Translations under genes and position numbers: made by a program
Part shown: positions 42,550 through 54,695 of the stretch, in pieces
Layout of the letters: each line of letters begins with the position of its first letter
Numbering within the stretch: the first letter of the stretch is position 1
Assembly (NCBI RefSeq): GCF_905220565.1
Contig: NC_059414.1
Location: forward strand, 1,176,001 to 1,240,000
Reading direction: 5' to 3'
DNA: 64,000 nt
From: Melitaea cinxia
Lineage: Eukaryota > Arthropoda > Insecta > Lepidoptera > Nymphalidae
The notes under the pieces: generated by a model
Seen by the model: only the letters and a program-made list of their open reading frames with translations
Database searches by the model: none
Told to the model about the DNA's origin: nothing

Positions 42550-42785
42550 TTTTGTCGACAATGTATCGTAGGTAGACAAAAAAAACAGTGAAGTAAATAC
42601 ACATTTTAAGATATAACCCAAAAACTACTTGTTAGATCGCAATCAAATATCAATGGGACTACACGACATAGACCTTTTGATTAAAACAGAAATCATAGAA
42701 ATCGATCCACCCAGTCAAAAGTTCTGAGGTAAGATACATGTACAATCGAATCGAGAACCTCCTCGTTTTTTGGAAGGCGGTTAAA
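42550..42785 (-). repeat. AAGTCGG repeat, reverse copy
   Basis: ATCGTAGGTAGACAAAAAAA, CTTGTTAGATCGCAATC, GACCTTTTGATTAAAAC and GAGAACCTCCTCGTTTTTTG in reverse family order. The following 42786-43136 is unassigned; it holds ORFs of 60-68 codons without homology. Confidence 0.65.
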
Positions 42786-43136
42786 AATGGCGGCTCGTGG
42801 CTCGCAGTGCTGCCACACGTACGAGCGGAGGTGGGTTACGAGCAAAATTTCAAACTTGTCGGATCGCCAACGAACTTATTTGGCGGTTTTAAAGTACACG
42901 TACTTAGGGTGGCACACTAGCGAAAAAGGTCGTCGAGCCACAAGTTCACGAACTTACTCGCACGTCTATCACCCCCTTATGTGTGCCGTGTAGTAGATCG
43001 TAAGGCGGACCCATAACATGTCAAGTAAATAAAAAAATCTAGACCACAGACCAGTGATTTTTAACTTTTTAGTAACGTCACAGATAATTTATCAAATAGT
43101 CCCTCCGTTTGACAAGTTATCTGTTTTTCCACTTAT

Positions 43137-43414
43137 TGTTTTCTAATGTTTACGCGAATTTCACTGAATGAAATGACTTAATGAAACAACTTTTTCGAAT
43201 TTTATCGCGATTTATTAAGTTTTTTAGATGTCCGACGTTTCGGATACTTTACAGCAACCATGGTCACGGGAGGACTGTTATCTGTAGGTAGTTAAAGTAG
43301 GTTCCATACATCAGTTAGACTTGAAGGATAACAGCGCTCTATAAATATAATCCGAAAAAGTTGTTTCATTATAATGAGTGAAATGCGCGTAACCATTAGA
43401 AAACAATACGAGTC
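43137..43414. mobile_element. Long-TIR MITE (CAACTTTTTCG family)
   Basis: The left arm TATTGTTTTCTAATG...ACGCG...CAACTTTTTCG is mirrored on the right by CGAAAAAGTTGTTTCATTAT...GCGCGTAACCATTAGAAAAC, an imperfect inverted repeat of about 60 bp. The core has GACGTTTCGGATACTTTACA and GCAACCATGGTCACGG. No ORF; a common lepidopteran element. Confidence 0.75.
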
Positions 43415-43577
43415 TTTTTTAACTGGCGCCCTGTGCGTTTACCACGCCTTACCCTAACGCCGCTACTGTCTATGGATATAGGTTCAAGTATGGGGCGTAA
43501 TCCTTACCGTTGCTAGTGATCCTGTACTCTCTTACATCATACGACCGGAAGACTGAAAAAAATATGCGTGTCTACTT

Positions 43578-43972
43578 AGGCGACATCCATTAATTAAATG
43601 AGTTATTTTTCGATCAATTTAGACCTTAGATGAGATTTTGGGAGATTTGCATAGATTACGTGAGATTGACGCTGAATATAATGGAGATTGATGGGAAATA
43701 ATAAACTGTTCAGGTATACTATAGTCAATTTATTAAAATTTAATTAAATTAAAAGCAAAAACTAAATGATTTTAACAGCCATGACATTTATTTTAGTGAG
43801 CAAAATGAACTCTCAAAATATTTTTTTTATTATTATTATTATCTGTAATATGTTATATTTTTTGAAGTTGATGTAAGATTTTTTTTATCCTACCCTCGGT
43901 TTTAATGAGATTTCATTGGACCCCCCCCCCCTATTCTGAGCTCACGTAATTAATGAATGTCCCCTTATGTAC
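43578..43972. mobile_element. AT-rich MITE with CATTAATTA ends
   Basis: The left end AGGCGACATCCATTAATTA pairs with the right end CACGTAATTAATGAATGTCC. The interior has a TTA microsatellite (about 43827-43846) and a C-run near 43920. No ORF. Confidence 0.6.
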
Positions 43973-44105
43973 GCACGTAAGAAGTTATACTTCATTGGCC
44001 AGCTAACTTCACGTTGCTAACTACCTTCCTTTACATTGACTAGCTAACTTCAGGGAGTCGGTATTTTCTCCTAACACGCTAAAAGAAGTATAACTTCAAA
44101 AATGA
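43973..44105 (+). mobile_element. MITE-T copy
   Basis: TAAGAAGTTATACTTCATTG, CTAACTTCACGTTGCTAAC and AAAAGAAGTATAACTTCAAA. It is shorter than the copies at 13303 and 48136 and abuts the preceding MITE. Confidence 0.75.
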
Positions 44106-44724
44106 TACAATCATTGTTTTATTGATTCCAATAAAAAGTAAGTAGGTTACTTAGGTACTTTTGGTCTCGGACCGTTTTGAAAACAATTTATACTAATTAA
44201 ATAATAACTTAATTTAAATTTAAAAAAAAATGAAAGATATGTAACCGATTTGGAGGCTTTAATGTCTCTAACTTAACTTTTACAGTCTCCGCCCAGTCGA
44301 TGTCGCGGGGGGGCCGACCAGACGCTGAGTTTGCGTCTCTTGCTTATTCTATGAATCTTATTTTATGTATCTTATTCTATGAATCTTAATCTAGGGCGGA
44401 TGGACGAGTCGTAATTATAACTCCTCCATCCCTAAGAGGGAAATGATCGGAAGGATCGATTTGAGATTCATTCCGATAATTTTGCTTAAATGATAAACAT
44501 TTTGGCGATTTTAACCACATTATGTAAAATATAAAAAAACTAGACTTCAAATTACTAAAACTAATGTTACATATCCTCAAATTTCACTGAAGTTGTTGTC
44601 TTTCTTATCATTCAAAAAAATTTTAATCAATGCACTATGTTTCAACGAAAAACAATGAACGGCACCGTTTTACAAGTGATAGTGGTTTATTCCTTTCGCC
44701 AAAAGGTTCTGGTTCATGAAAAAT
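44106..44724. other. Intergenic DNA, no gene seen
   Basis: A C/G-rich patch at about 44285-44335 (GTCGATGTCGCGGGGGGGCC) and a duplicated TTATTCTATGAATCTTA (about 44343 and 44371) are the only departures from AT-rich filler. Confidence 0.45.
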
Positions 44725-44737
44725 TGGTAATGAATAT

Positions 44738-45070
44738 CACCATCATCATCATCATCATTTCAGCCTATCACAGTCTACTGCTGGACATAGACCTCCACAA
44801 GTTCACGCCAAAAATAGCGTGAACTCATGTGTTTTGCCCATAGTCACCACGCTGGGTAGGCGGGTTGGTAACCGCAGGGCTGGCTTTGTCGCACCGAAGA
44901 CGCTGCTGCCCGTCTTCGGCCTGTGTATTTCAAAACCAGTAATGGATGGTTATCCCGCCATCGGTCGGCTTTTTAAGTTCTAAGGTGGTAGTGAAACTGT
45001 GTTATTCTTTAGTCGCCTCTTACGACACCTACGGGAAGAGAGAGGGTGGCTATATTCTTTAATGCCAACA
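44738..45070 (-). mobile_element. RTE-delta copy, complete, 13-bp target duplication
   Basis: Flanked exactly by TGGTAATGAATAT (44725-44737 and 45071-45083). The left end is an ATC microsatellite (the GAT tail), then the RTE 3' end (CAGCCTATCACAGTCTACTG) fused to the 5' UTR (CATAGTCACCACGCTGGG ... TATATTCTTTAATGCC). The best-preserved insertion of the derivative. Its micro-ORF has acquired a TAG near the end. Confidence 0.93.
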
Positions 45071-45083
45071 TGGTAATGAATAT

Positions 45084-46209
45084 ATCTTAAAATAATTACA
45101 AATATTGGATTAACAGGGTTTTTAAAGTGGACCATGTAACAACGTCCTCTCGTTCGGATGAAAGCGCAGCTGCATCATCTCAGTCTACTCCGTTGAGATT
45201 TTGTTCCTCGTTACCATTAAGTTGTGGTTGTCATGACAATAGAGTAATGGAATGATCAGAGAATGCAACTGGCTTAAGTAATATAAAACACTTTCACACG
45301 AGAGAGAAAAAAACACATATAATAAAATACCCAGTAAAAAAAAAAACAATAATAAAAATCGAATTTTAAAATTAAACAAAAAATAGTAATAATATAATTT
45401 GTAAATTTATAAAATAATATTTTGTAAAATCATCTAATTATTTATTCGAAGTTAAGCTTATAATATAACTTTAAACTTATCATATGCTTAATTTTACTTA
45501 AAAGGATGTCCCAACAAAGGTATCATGTTATGTAAACGTTTTTCTATTTTTTTTTTAAATTTTATAACACTTATTAAATCTTTTTAGTAACTAATAACTG
45601 AGTGAGTTCGCATATAATTTTATGTTTATTTCGAAAATGTAATCTCACAAAATATGTAGATGCTAATGATGGTCATATTTTATCTCCTGCCGTTAAAGTC
45701 TATTTGAAACTTATATACCGGCTACACTTTACCGATAATCTGTGAAACCAGCCCTTAATTTGTTATTTTAATTTTTTATTAATGATGTTATCATTTATAT
45801 CCTATACTACGCAAAAACGAAAATCTGTGTGACGCATAGCGGGAAAGTGGTTCAACACAAAAATACCGATCGATACCGCCTTTTTTTAAGAGAAAGATTG
45901 TAGATATTTAAACACTTTATCTCTATATCTATTGGTCTGATTTTATTTTCGCTTTGGAAAGCTCGTTTTATCTGTTATTAATATTAAGATAAGAAAAAAC
46001 ATACGCGCCTACACAACAAATGATATATCGTCGGTTAAATGGAAACGTGACATTTCTCAAAATTTTCTAAAAGTAAGGTTATTACTGGACAGTGTTAACA
46101 ACTTTCTTTTTATATGGATAAAAGACCCTTTATAAAATTACACGTCAAGCTCACTAGATGACACCAGTGCCATTTCGGTACTCTGCGGTCATCGCAAAAA
46201 AATTAACAA
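45084..46209. other. AT-rich intergenic DNA, no gene seen
   Basis: Low-complexity A/T tracts and scattered 60-codon ORFs. I find no repeat family member or exon. Confidence 0.45.
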
Positions 46210-46378
46210 ACGCACTATAGTCATCACTACAATTTTCGTGGGTTTCCCTCGATTTCTCAGGGATTCCATCATCAGATCCTAGTGTCCGTGTCATGGTACC
46301 ACACTTGAGGTATCTCCTTTCCAACAAAAAAAGAATTATCAAAATCGGTTCATAAACGGCGAAGTTATCCCACCACAC
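46210..46378 (-). repeat. AAGTCGG repeat, middle part
   Basis: TTTCGTGGGTTTCCCTCGAT, GGGATTCCATCATCAGATCC, CATGGTACCACACTTG and AAGAATTATCAAAATCGG mirror the section at about 60040-60190. Confidence 0.6.
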
Positions 46379-47169
46379 TGCTGAAGATCATGACATGATC
46401 AAATGCATAGTTTACTATTCTATAAAGGACATACAGAAAAACATTCATAAAAGTTTTCTTTGTGGATCTAAGTAGGAATTGAATGTTTTTGTACATAAGG
46501 TACCTACGTCTTTTATAAAAGGTCCAGTATTAAATTATAAGATATATTTAAATTACTCTATTTAACTGTGTGAACAAAGTTACATCGCCTATTCTTTCTT
46601 TTTTTAAAATTTATCTGTCAAAAGAGGCTTAATTTTTTTTTTTTTTAATTTATTTGTCACTGCAAATTTTTTTCGATAACGCACAAAAATTATATAAATA
46701 TGAATGAGACGAAATTAACATACATTATACGCATAACATTATAAGTAAATTAATATATACACATATATCCGGATGACTTTCTTTCTAATAATTAATATAA
46801 ATTAAGTTTTTTATTAATTAACTCGGAAAACGAAGTTATTTATTTAACAGTTCATTAAGAAAGTTAAAATGTTGAGATGATTCCAGTTTTATTACAGTTA
46901 TTTTGCTAACGGTTTTAAAAGTTAATCTGTTATACAGCTATTATTATCACCGAGTTGACGTAGTAGTCACATATTTACATTGACGAAGTGGGAGTTATAC
47001 TGCATTAGCTGTCACTGGTTCGATCCCTGTGAATGATGCACAGATGATTGTAATAATGGCTTTCGTGTTATGTTTTGGATCCCTGACAGGATTTTCGTTC
47101 TACGTTCTACGTTCGTGGCGTTGGGTTGGCGAAATTTCCTTACTAAATATAACAGTAGCTATCAAATAT
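46379..47169. other. Intergenic DNA with a SINE head remnant
   Basis: 46940-47045 includes a B-box-like CTGGTTCGATCCCTG in a weak tRNA-like context. The 81-codon ORF starting here at 47029 crosses repeat DNA and is not credible as a gene. Confidence 0.4.
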
Positions 47170-47458
47170 CAACTGAGGACAAAATCTGGAGCCCGATTGG
47201 GGTATTACCTCGATCTTAGTCCTTACACTTTTCACGTTCTTTTCTTTTACGTACTGACTGGCGAAGTACCTTGAACTTACAGAATATCACAGCTAAATGC
47301 TGCTTTAAGCAATGTTGTGTTCAAGTGACCAAAGCTTCTGGGTGGATTGGTCGCGATGCTATTGGTGTTGCAGGCGTCCATAGGCTACGGTAATCGCTTA
47401 CAATCAGGTGATCTGTACGCTTGTTTGCCGACCTAGTTATATGTATAAAGAAAAAAAA
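47170..47458 (+). repeat. hpSINE, diverged subfamily 2
   Basis: GGAGCCCGATTGGGGTATTA, then CTGGCGAAGTACCTTGAACT, GCTGCTTTAAGCAATGTTGT, GGGTGGATTGGTCGCGATGC and CTTGTTTGCCGACCTAG. It shares several derived changes with 50758-50993, so the two form a subfamily. Confidence 0.8.
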
Positions 47459-47558
47459 AATATATTAACATCTAGGGCCGACACAGAAAAACTAAACAGG
47501 AAAGACAACATTCGAATTCGCGATCTTTGCTACGTGGACGTTAATGATATTTTCATCC

Positions 47559-47640
47559 AGGGGTGACTTTGCCTATTAGTGCAAGGGGTGCGGTGCACTC
47601 GGGCGCCGGGTGTTAGGGACGTCGAAAGCCGCATACAATA
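47559..47640. mobile_element. Possible hAT-like terminus
   Basis: CAGGGGTGACTTTGCCTATT followed by GGGGTGCGGTGCACTCGGGC resembles a hAT-type end (CAGGGG...). The other end and target duplication were not found, so this is tentative. Confidence 0.35.
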
Positions 47641-47759
47641 AATAAATATAACATTCCCACAGCCATCTGTTCCTAAGTTAGTAGAAAGTATCTTATTTAA
47701 GTATGAAAACTTTATTAAGTAGAAACAAATATATATATTTCGATAAATGTACATTTAAA

Positions 47760-47885
47760 TAATACTTATATAAGTAAATATAAATATTATACCTAGACTC
47801 AGGGTAGGAATCGAACCCATAACCCCCTAAACAAAAACCAGGATTACTACCTATGCAGTGTGCAAACGGGCTAGTCAAAAAAGCC
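47760..47885 (-). repeat. tSINE-c head
   Basis: Reverse strand: CTAGCCCGTTTGCACACTGC and GTTATGGGTTCGATTCCTAC, a good B box. It pairs in design with 23800-23910. A tSINE-a tail fragment (GAGGCCTGTAACCAGCAGTG) follows at 47925-47992 on the + strand. Confidence 0.6.
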
Positions 47886-48135
47886 ATGCAAGGGCGCAAA
47901 GTATCAATGTATAAAAAATAATTGATAGATGTTTCTCCTACATGAAGAAAGAGGCCTGTAACCAGCAGTGGGATATTACAGGTTGAATCGAAGTCAAATC
48001 AACCATATTATTAGTGTAGAATACCCTATTTATCGAGGCTATAATATAATAATAATTTGTTTTTAATATAAACATAACATACGGCTTAATAATATGAAAG
48101 TTTGTATGCGAATGTACAACTAAATTATAAAAAAG

Positions 48136-48320
48136 TGTGTGTACTTATGTACGCAAGTAGAAGTTATATTTCATTGGCTAGCTAACTTCACGTTGCTAAC
48201 TTCTTCCTCGTTGACTAGCTAACTTCATGGTGTCGGTTTTTTGTGACGGTGTGCGAGCACATCGTAAATATTTACTCTCATCATTTTTCCCTAACGGGTC
48301 AAAAAGAAGTATACCTTCAA
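48136..48320 (+). mobile_element. MITE-T copy
   Basis: AGTAGAAGTTATATTTCATT at the left, CTAGCTAACTTCACGTTGC twice-like in the body, AAAAGAAGTATACCTTCAAA at the right. Both ends carry one change from the family terminus. Confidence 0.75.
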
Positions 48321-50757
48321 AAATTAGAGGCCATTTCCATACATTTTTTTAGCATTTTAGTTTCTACATAATATTCTGTTAATATTATGCAATGGAATGT
48401 TCATTTATTATTACTATTATTTTTTTACTTACAAATATGTACAAACGTTTTATAGAAAACGAAATGTTATTTTTTTCGATCGGAACTTAGAACACTAAAA
48501 ATGTCACCATATTTGTATTATTACTAAACCAGACAAAATAAACTATTATTAACTCTTCAATAAATTATTATTGTATATTCTATCTTTGTCATTTGTACGT
48601 CATTGCAATATTTTCATAATAAATTATTCAATTCGTATAATAATATAACTTATTCATTTGATTATAATAAACAATCATTAGTGTCAACAAATATTAAATT
48701 TAGAAGCATGTGTCATGTGGTTAAGGTGATATATCTTGAACGAAAATTCTGATCCATTTTTAGACAAAAGTATTTATGTATAATAAGACATATTTGAGGC
48801 CTGTGGCCGTATGAAAAACATGAGGAATGAACATGGAATGAAATTATTGAAACAATGCAGTGACACCTGTCGTGTGTCAGAGCTGACACGGTCTTTTTGA
48901 AAGTTTAAACTTACTACCTCTAATGTAATTATTTTACGAAAAAAAATTATCGTATCTATATTTAAAAATAGAATCATTTTAAAGAGACAGACTTGAAAAT
49001 AAAAAAAAATTAAATTGTTTGAAATTGTTTATTTATTGATTTTTCCTTTTTACATAACAATAACAAATTTGTTTACTTCTTGACCGCTAGGTATGGAAAA
49101 CTTCTGCACTCTTACATGGTCAATTTTCCTCGGACTTGTACGAAGCGTCCTACTTCCTCTTTTACAATGTACACTGCTACAATATGAACACTCTTCAATC
49201 TTCCGTTTTCCCCATCAGTTACTGAACACTTAAATTATTTTGATTGTAATTAGTAAGGAGACATTCCATTAACTTGTGCCTTGAACGGTGTCAGAAAACA
49301 GAGAGGGCGCTGTACAGATGTTTGTCCACAGACCCCAAGAGATGGCGTTTAAGATCAGATATGATAATTTTGACAAATGTAGCCAATTATTTACAACAGA
49401 TATTTAAAAGTCATAGTATCGTTTAAAATAAGAGAAAAAGAGATATAAAAATAAAGAGATAAATTTGTACAACTTTTCATTTTTAATCATAATTCACGAC
49501 GCTATTTTACGAAGTGCTACGTTTTACTTCAACGCACTGATACAGTGGTGCCTTGACGCCGATGATCAAGCTTCGATTTCCACCAAAGGAAGGTACTTGT
49601 TACGGATACAAATATTAGTATAGGTACAACATGACAAATGTCAAAGCGGCTTTTCGAACAACTCCAGAACGGTTGCTAACTTTACTGTACGATCCAAATG
49701 TATTGCAGAACATAGCAACATACGAGTATTGTCTGATCTACAGAACTTACTTATGGCTAATTGGCTTAGCGAAGTTCCTTATTATATAAGTTATAGGTAT
49801 ATAAGTAAATATTAAGTTCTATCCGAGGTATAAATAAATTATTATTCGGGTATACATTTTTTATTATGATTTTTTTATCGATAAAAATCAAATACTACTT
49901 AAAAAAAATATTTTAACACCTTTATTTCATTTACAGTGATTTATAAAAATATATGATTATTATCGAATGACATAATAATAATATCTGGATTCCAGATAGA
50001 TCTATCTGATAAAAACAGATAAAAATTGTATGAAAATTTTGAAATTCCTGATTCAAACACAATAGTTTACAATAACTTCCCATACAAATCATCGTTTTTT
50101 ATTTAGAAAATTCAGCAAGAACTTTTAGTTAGGTTACAAAAAGCTAACTTTTCCTAAAAGTAGCTAATGCGTTATTCTGAATTATGGCGATCTAAGTGCC
50201 ATGTTTCAAACATCCGTCCATCCTCACAAACATTTGCATTTAAATATTAGTAGGATTCAAATTTATAGTTCAGAAGTAAGGCATCAATTAGAACAACTGC
50301 TACATATGTATGTAGATATTTGAAGCAAGTGAAACCACATCGAAAGTCTAGTATTATAAAAATCGTTAACAATTCATGTCGATTACGAAGATCGATAAGG
50401 AAACAGGACTTTCGTTTTATTTTTAATGGGAGAAAACGAAAAAACTGCTTTTTCCGTTTAACACGACGCAAGCAAGATGGCCGCCGCTCCCTCTTCTATC
50501 TCGCTCGCACGTATGCACGATTGTTGCTGTCTCGCTCAGTTTAGTGCAACGACTCTTAAATTGCAGCCGTTACAACAGGGTTGCCAAACTTTGTATCTGT
50601 AATCTTTAAAAAGATACATACTTACATAATAAATAAATTTGAACATTAAATGTTATATTAGTAATACCTATAAAATATGGGTATATAGTCATTGTCATAA
50701 TTATATTATAAATTTATAAAAGATATAATTATATAGATAACATAAACGACACATGTA
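48321..50757. other. Intergenic DNA, no gene supported
   Basis: Mostly AT-rich. 49535-49640 contains a weak tSINE-like head (ACTGATACAGTGGTGCC, CTTCGATTTCC). 50465-50580 is GC-richer (CAAGATGGCCGCCGCTCCCT) and ends in CAGGGTTGCCAAACT, which may be a hAT-like terminus. No ORF exceeds 75 codons. Confidence 0.4.
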
Positions 50758-50993
50758 AGGCAGGAAATACTCTGTTCAAAATATTAAGCAGCCCGACTGG
50801 CGAAGTACCTTGAACTTACAGAATATCACAGCTAAATGCTGCTTTAAGCAATGTTGTGGTCAAGTGACCAGAGCTTCTGGGTGGATTGGTCGCGATGCTA
50901 TTGGCGTCCATAGGCTACGGTAATCGCTTACCATGAGGTGAGTCGTACGCTTGATTGGCGACCTAGTTTATAAAAAAAAATAAAAATAAAATA
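50758..50993 (+). repeat. hpSINE, diverged subfamily 2
   Basis: AAGGCAGGAAATACTCTGTT, GCAGCCCGACTGGCGAAGTA, TGCTGCTTTAAGCAATGTTG, GGTGGATTGGTCGCGATGC and GGCGACCTAGTTTATAAAAA. It shares subfamily changes with 47170-47458, including loss of the first hairpin's symmetry. Confidence 0.8.
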
Positions 50994-51465
50994 ACAAAAA
51001 ATTATAAGAGAAACAAATGTAATAAAATATTTCATCTTTAAAGCACAGTATTTGTAATCTTTATTACTAATGCATTAAAAATTTAAAAACTACCTTTTTA
51101 TTTTACACATTACAAATTATTAAACTAACAATTCATTATACTAACAATTTATAATTAAAAAGATTTTTAAAGATGGTTTTAGATCATAAATTGAAAGAAT
51201 TATGTTACAACACTACATAATATACAATAATACCCAAGCTGTGATATCCACTGACGCTTTTCCGAATCATTATATAAAATGAAATTGTAACTGGTTCATG
51301 TCTGTACTGTCATGTACATGAGAGATATAATAGGAGTATTTTTGAAAGTAACTCCAAAATAAAATAATTATATGTCCATCTGTATGTTTGTTCTGGCAAC
51401 ACACAAAATTTTCTACACAAAACTAGTGCCGGTTTTCACAGTATGGGAAGCTGAATTTCCAACAT
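50994..51465. other. AT-rich intergenic DNA
   Basis: Nothing recognised; no ORF above 60 codons and no inverted repeat. Confidence 0.5.
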
Positions 51466-51468
51466 TAA

Positions 51469-51604
51469 CGCCGAGTTGCACGAAAAGAAATTAAAATTTA
51501 AGTAGTGATTAAACTAATTTAATCGCAAGAATTGTATGAAATTGTTGTGATTAAATTAGTTTAATCTCTACTTAAATTTTAATTTTGTTTCGTGCAACTC
51601 GACG
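51469..51604. mobile_element. FB136 foldback MITE, copy 1
   Basis: 136 bp with inverted repeats of nearly 60 bp at each end (CGCCGAGTTGCACGAAA... and ...TTTCGTGCAACTCGACG) and only about 20 bp of loop. Flanked by TAA (51466-51468 and 51605-51607). The duplication size suggests PIF/Harbinger. No ORF. An RNA from it would form a long hairpin. Confidence 0.9.
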
Positions 51605-51844
51605 TAAATCAGCTACAGGTTTTATTAATACAATCTCTAGAAGTAGAATTATTGCTCTATGAACAAACTTTTTAAAACCTAGTAACTGCTACTACGTACG
51701 AAGTGTCAGTTAAAAAAAAATAGTGATTCATATTGATTGGTAACAACTTAATCGGTTCATGTGTTATCTTGTTATTGTTATTTTTTTTTTGTATTATTTT
51801 TTATTGTTAGTTTAATTTTTTTTTAAATAATTTTGATTGAAGTA

Positions 51845-51985
51845 AACGAAAAAAAAACTACTTCAATCACATCGACCAATAATACAACGTAGGTAGACGA
51901 AAAAAATTATCAACTAAATACGCATAATTAGAGATAAGTCAAAAAGTACTCATCAGATCTCAATAAAATTTATAAGGGACCATAT
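51845..51985 (-). repeat. AAGTCGG repeat fragment
   Basis: CTTCAATCACATCGACCAAT, ACAACGTAGGTAGACGAAAA, AAGTACTCATCAGATCTCAA and TTTATAAGGGACCATATTTA in reverse family order. Confidence 0.65.
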
Positions 51986-52929
51986 TTATGACAAGCGGAA
52001 GTACGATAAATATGATACGCGAAAGATGTCGACTATAACTTTTAGCAAAAAAATTATTGTAGAAAAGTTATTGCTATTAAATTTGTAATTATTGTAGTCA
52101 GTTCAATGGGCTTTTCGATTGAGTCTTTACGATTTGTTTTGCTATTAGAATTATACTGACTGTTTATTTTTGACGTAATAATATCTTATAAATCGAACAC
52201 CGTCTACACGCACGAAAAAGTGTCACGTTCCGTCGGAGTCTGAGCGTGCAAGCGAGAGCGCGGCACGAGATAGAGGCACGCTCGGCCAAGCGTTGGTTTG
52301 TGACACATGTATCTTTCTTCTCTCGTGACGTCAGAGCTAGAAGTTTAAATAAATAAATGTTATTTTAACGAAAAAATTGTAAATTTCAATTAACTCCTTC
52401 TTTGTATTATACAAAATAATGATAATTCAGTGATATACTGTTCTAATTACTAATTCAATTAAATTCATAAAAGTGTGCAATTTTTCATCAACGTTTCTTT
52501 ATAACGTTTTCAAGTAAAACTATCGTCCGTAAACAAACTTTACAGACAACCAATTTTTTTTTTAATATAAATTAATCTATTTATATTTTTTAACAGACTT
52601 AAAAAAACGGGGGAGTTTTATTAATTCAAATATCCATTAAATATTTTTCATATTTTTTTTACTTTAAGATTTCATGGCATTTTCAATTAATTTAAATGAT
52701 CTGTTATATAAACTAATCTTTGAAAAATGTTTAAAAATGTAATCTAAAGCCAATTGTCTTACCTAATATAAATAACTACATAATGCGAAAATTATTGAAA
52801 TTAAAATTTAATCTACATAACAAAGGTTTTATAAAATAATAAAAAAGTAATATGTAAGAATAACTATATTTGAGAAATTACCAATTTAAAATTGTAACTT
52901 ATTATAATTTTATACAGAAGAAAAAAACC
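51986..52929. other. Intergenic DNA with a CpG-rich patch
   Basis: 52200-52330 is GC-richer than its surroundings (GTGTCACGTTCCGTCGGAG, GAGCGCGGCACGAGATAGAG, TCTCGTGACGTCAGAGCTAG). It looks like a repeat or promoter remnant; I cannot assign it. The rest is AT-rich filler. Confidence 0.35.
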
Positions 52930-53155
52930 AGTTTGCTTTAGACTATAGACTGAAGTAAAACTTGTTTAGCGATAGGCCTACACTGTGTCTTAGATATACG
53001 AAACCTAACTGGCTATGAGAGAAAGAGAGAAAGAAATGTGTGCTCGCACCTCTCTCTTGCTGCGTTCACCTCGCCCGATCACACTTTTCGTTACGCTGTC
53101 GTCACGCATTCATCTACTCCCCAAGTCAAGCGTGCGTAGAGAAGTTTTACTTCAA
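52930..53155 (+). mobile_element. MITE-K, best-preserved copy
   Basis: Left end TGAAGTAAAACTTGTTTAGC, body CACTGTGTCTTAGATATACG, GAGAGAAAGAGAGAAAGAAA and CTCGCCCGATCACACTTTTC, right end GAGAAGTTTTACTTCA. It shows the family order that is interrupted at 2401-2676. No ORF. Confidence 0.82.
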
Positions 53156-53529
53156 CATAAGAAAGAATAGTTCAGTATGAAGATAGTAAACAACACTTTT
53201 ATTTCAAAGTGTATCTACAAATAATAGCACGAAAATTGATAATAGTTATAAATGTAGTAGCCATTAAAAATGGTAAAACAACACTTTAAAATTTCCTATG
53301 GAGATACATAGTCCTTATGGACTAAAACTCCTTAAATAAAGAGGAAAAAAAAACATAAATTTTAAAGACGTAATTCTAAATTATACCACAGAATAAAATA
53401 ACATAAAATCGTCTACTTGTAAAAATAAATGAAATTAGAATGTCTGTTTGTAATATTAAAATGACCGCTTTTTACTAAATGCATATGGATGTATACACGG
53501 TACATAAACCAAAATAACCTTTTTTTTTT

Positions 53530-53745
53530 TACAAATTTTGTCCGTCTGTCTGTCTGTCTGTTTGTTCCGGCTAATCTCTGAAACGGCTGGAATGATTTTG
53601 ACGGGACTTTCACTGGAAGATAACTCATGTAATAAGGAGTAACTTAGGCTACTTTAATTTTAGAAATTTATTTATTTTATAACTGTGAACTGAATAATAA
53701 CTTTTTTGCTAAATCATAAGCGATCAAAGTCGCGGGCACAGGTAG
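53530..53745 (+). repeat. Hel-like/GTCT-microsatellite repeat
   Basis: A GTCT microsatellite (53541-53558) is followed by CGGCTAATCTCTGAAACGGC, TGATTTTGACGGGACTTTC and ATCAAAGTCGCGGGCACAGG, a combination common in insect short repeats. Confidence 0.5.
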
Positions 53746-53761
53746 TATAAAAAAATAAACA

Positions 53762-53912
53762 AGTGTGCTTTAGACCACACGATTGAAATAAAACTTTCGA
53801 AACGCACTCTACATCTAACTTCCATTCACCTCGCCCGATCACGCTTTTCGTAACGCTCTCACCAGCTTACTTCCCAAGTCAGGCATGCGTAAAGAAGTTT
53901 TACTGAAGAAAA
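53762..53912 (+). mobile_element. MITE-K, internally deleted copy
   Basis: GTGTGCTTTAGACCACACGA, TGAAATAAAACTTTCG, CACCTCGCCCGATCACGCTT and AAAGAAGTTTTACTGAAG. It lacks the central AGAG block. It lies 0.6 kb from the full copy in the same orientation. Confidence 0.75.
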
Positions 53913-54548
53913 AAATCGAAAAGAATAGCCATAAACAAATATTAAACTATTTAAAACAGGCAACCCTGCTAGTCATCTAATTAATTCACTTATGCTCACG
54001 GTGGAGTAATAACAAAATAAAATAAAAACAGTTATATGGGTTAGTGTAGGGGAAGCATAGACCTTGACACGAAATCACTAGACCGTCCATGTTTCACTTT
54101 TAAAGCTGTGTTATGATCGTAGGTTACTTAATCTTATATAAAACCTTTTTGGCGTGGAATAATAAAATATTATACGTCATATGAAATCTTTTTGGTGTAC
54201 ATTAATTTTTTTAATTTGATATACTTTTTTTATTACGTATAGGAATTAATTTTTAAATAGCTAAATTAATTTTTTACATAGATAAAATATGGTATTTGAA
54301 TGAAACTCGTAACAGTTACTTAGGGGTTTGAAAAAATACCCTAAAAGACTATTTTATTAACTTCTTTTTCCCTGAAAGTTTATTAAAACTATAATAATTT
54401 AATAATTTTTAATATTATTATGTAAAGATAATGAGCGTGGTTTTTGAAGTGTGGGAATAAAATTTATAAAAAGTTACAAACGGTAACATCATTGCAAATA
54501 TATCTAACACTAAAACTTGTACCTACTGTTGAAACTATTGTATTTTGT
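53913..54548. other. AT-rich intergenic DNA
   Basis: No gene, repeat family or inverted repeat that I can support. Confidence 0.5.
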
Positions 54549-54695
54549 ACTAGCCGTACTTCGCGGTTACACCCGTCTAATTACCGGTCCCGTGCGAAAG
54601 TCGGGATAAAAAGCAGCCTATGTGTTATTCTGGTACTCCATATATCTACGTACCTAGTTTCATTATAATCAATTCGGTATTTCGCGTTAAAAATT
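54549..54695 (+). repeat. Hel-like short element
   Basis: TACTAGCCGTACTTCGCGGT, GTGCGAAAGTCGGGATAAAA and GCAGCCTATGTGTTATTCTG, a widespread insect repeat with a CTAG-containing end. Confidence 0.5.

Noticed and set aside
47029..47274. 81-codon ORF with membrane-like residues
   Set aside because: It begins in a SINE-head remnant and ends within an hpSINE, so the residues come from repeats.
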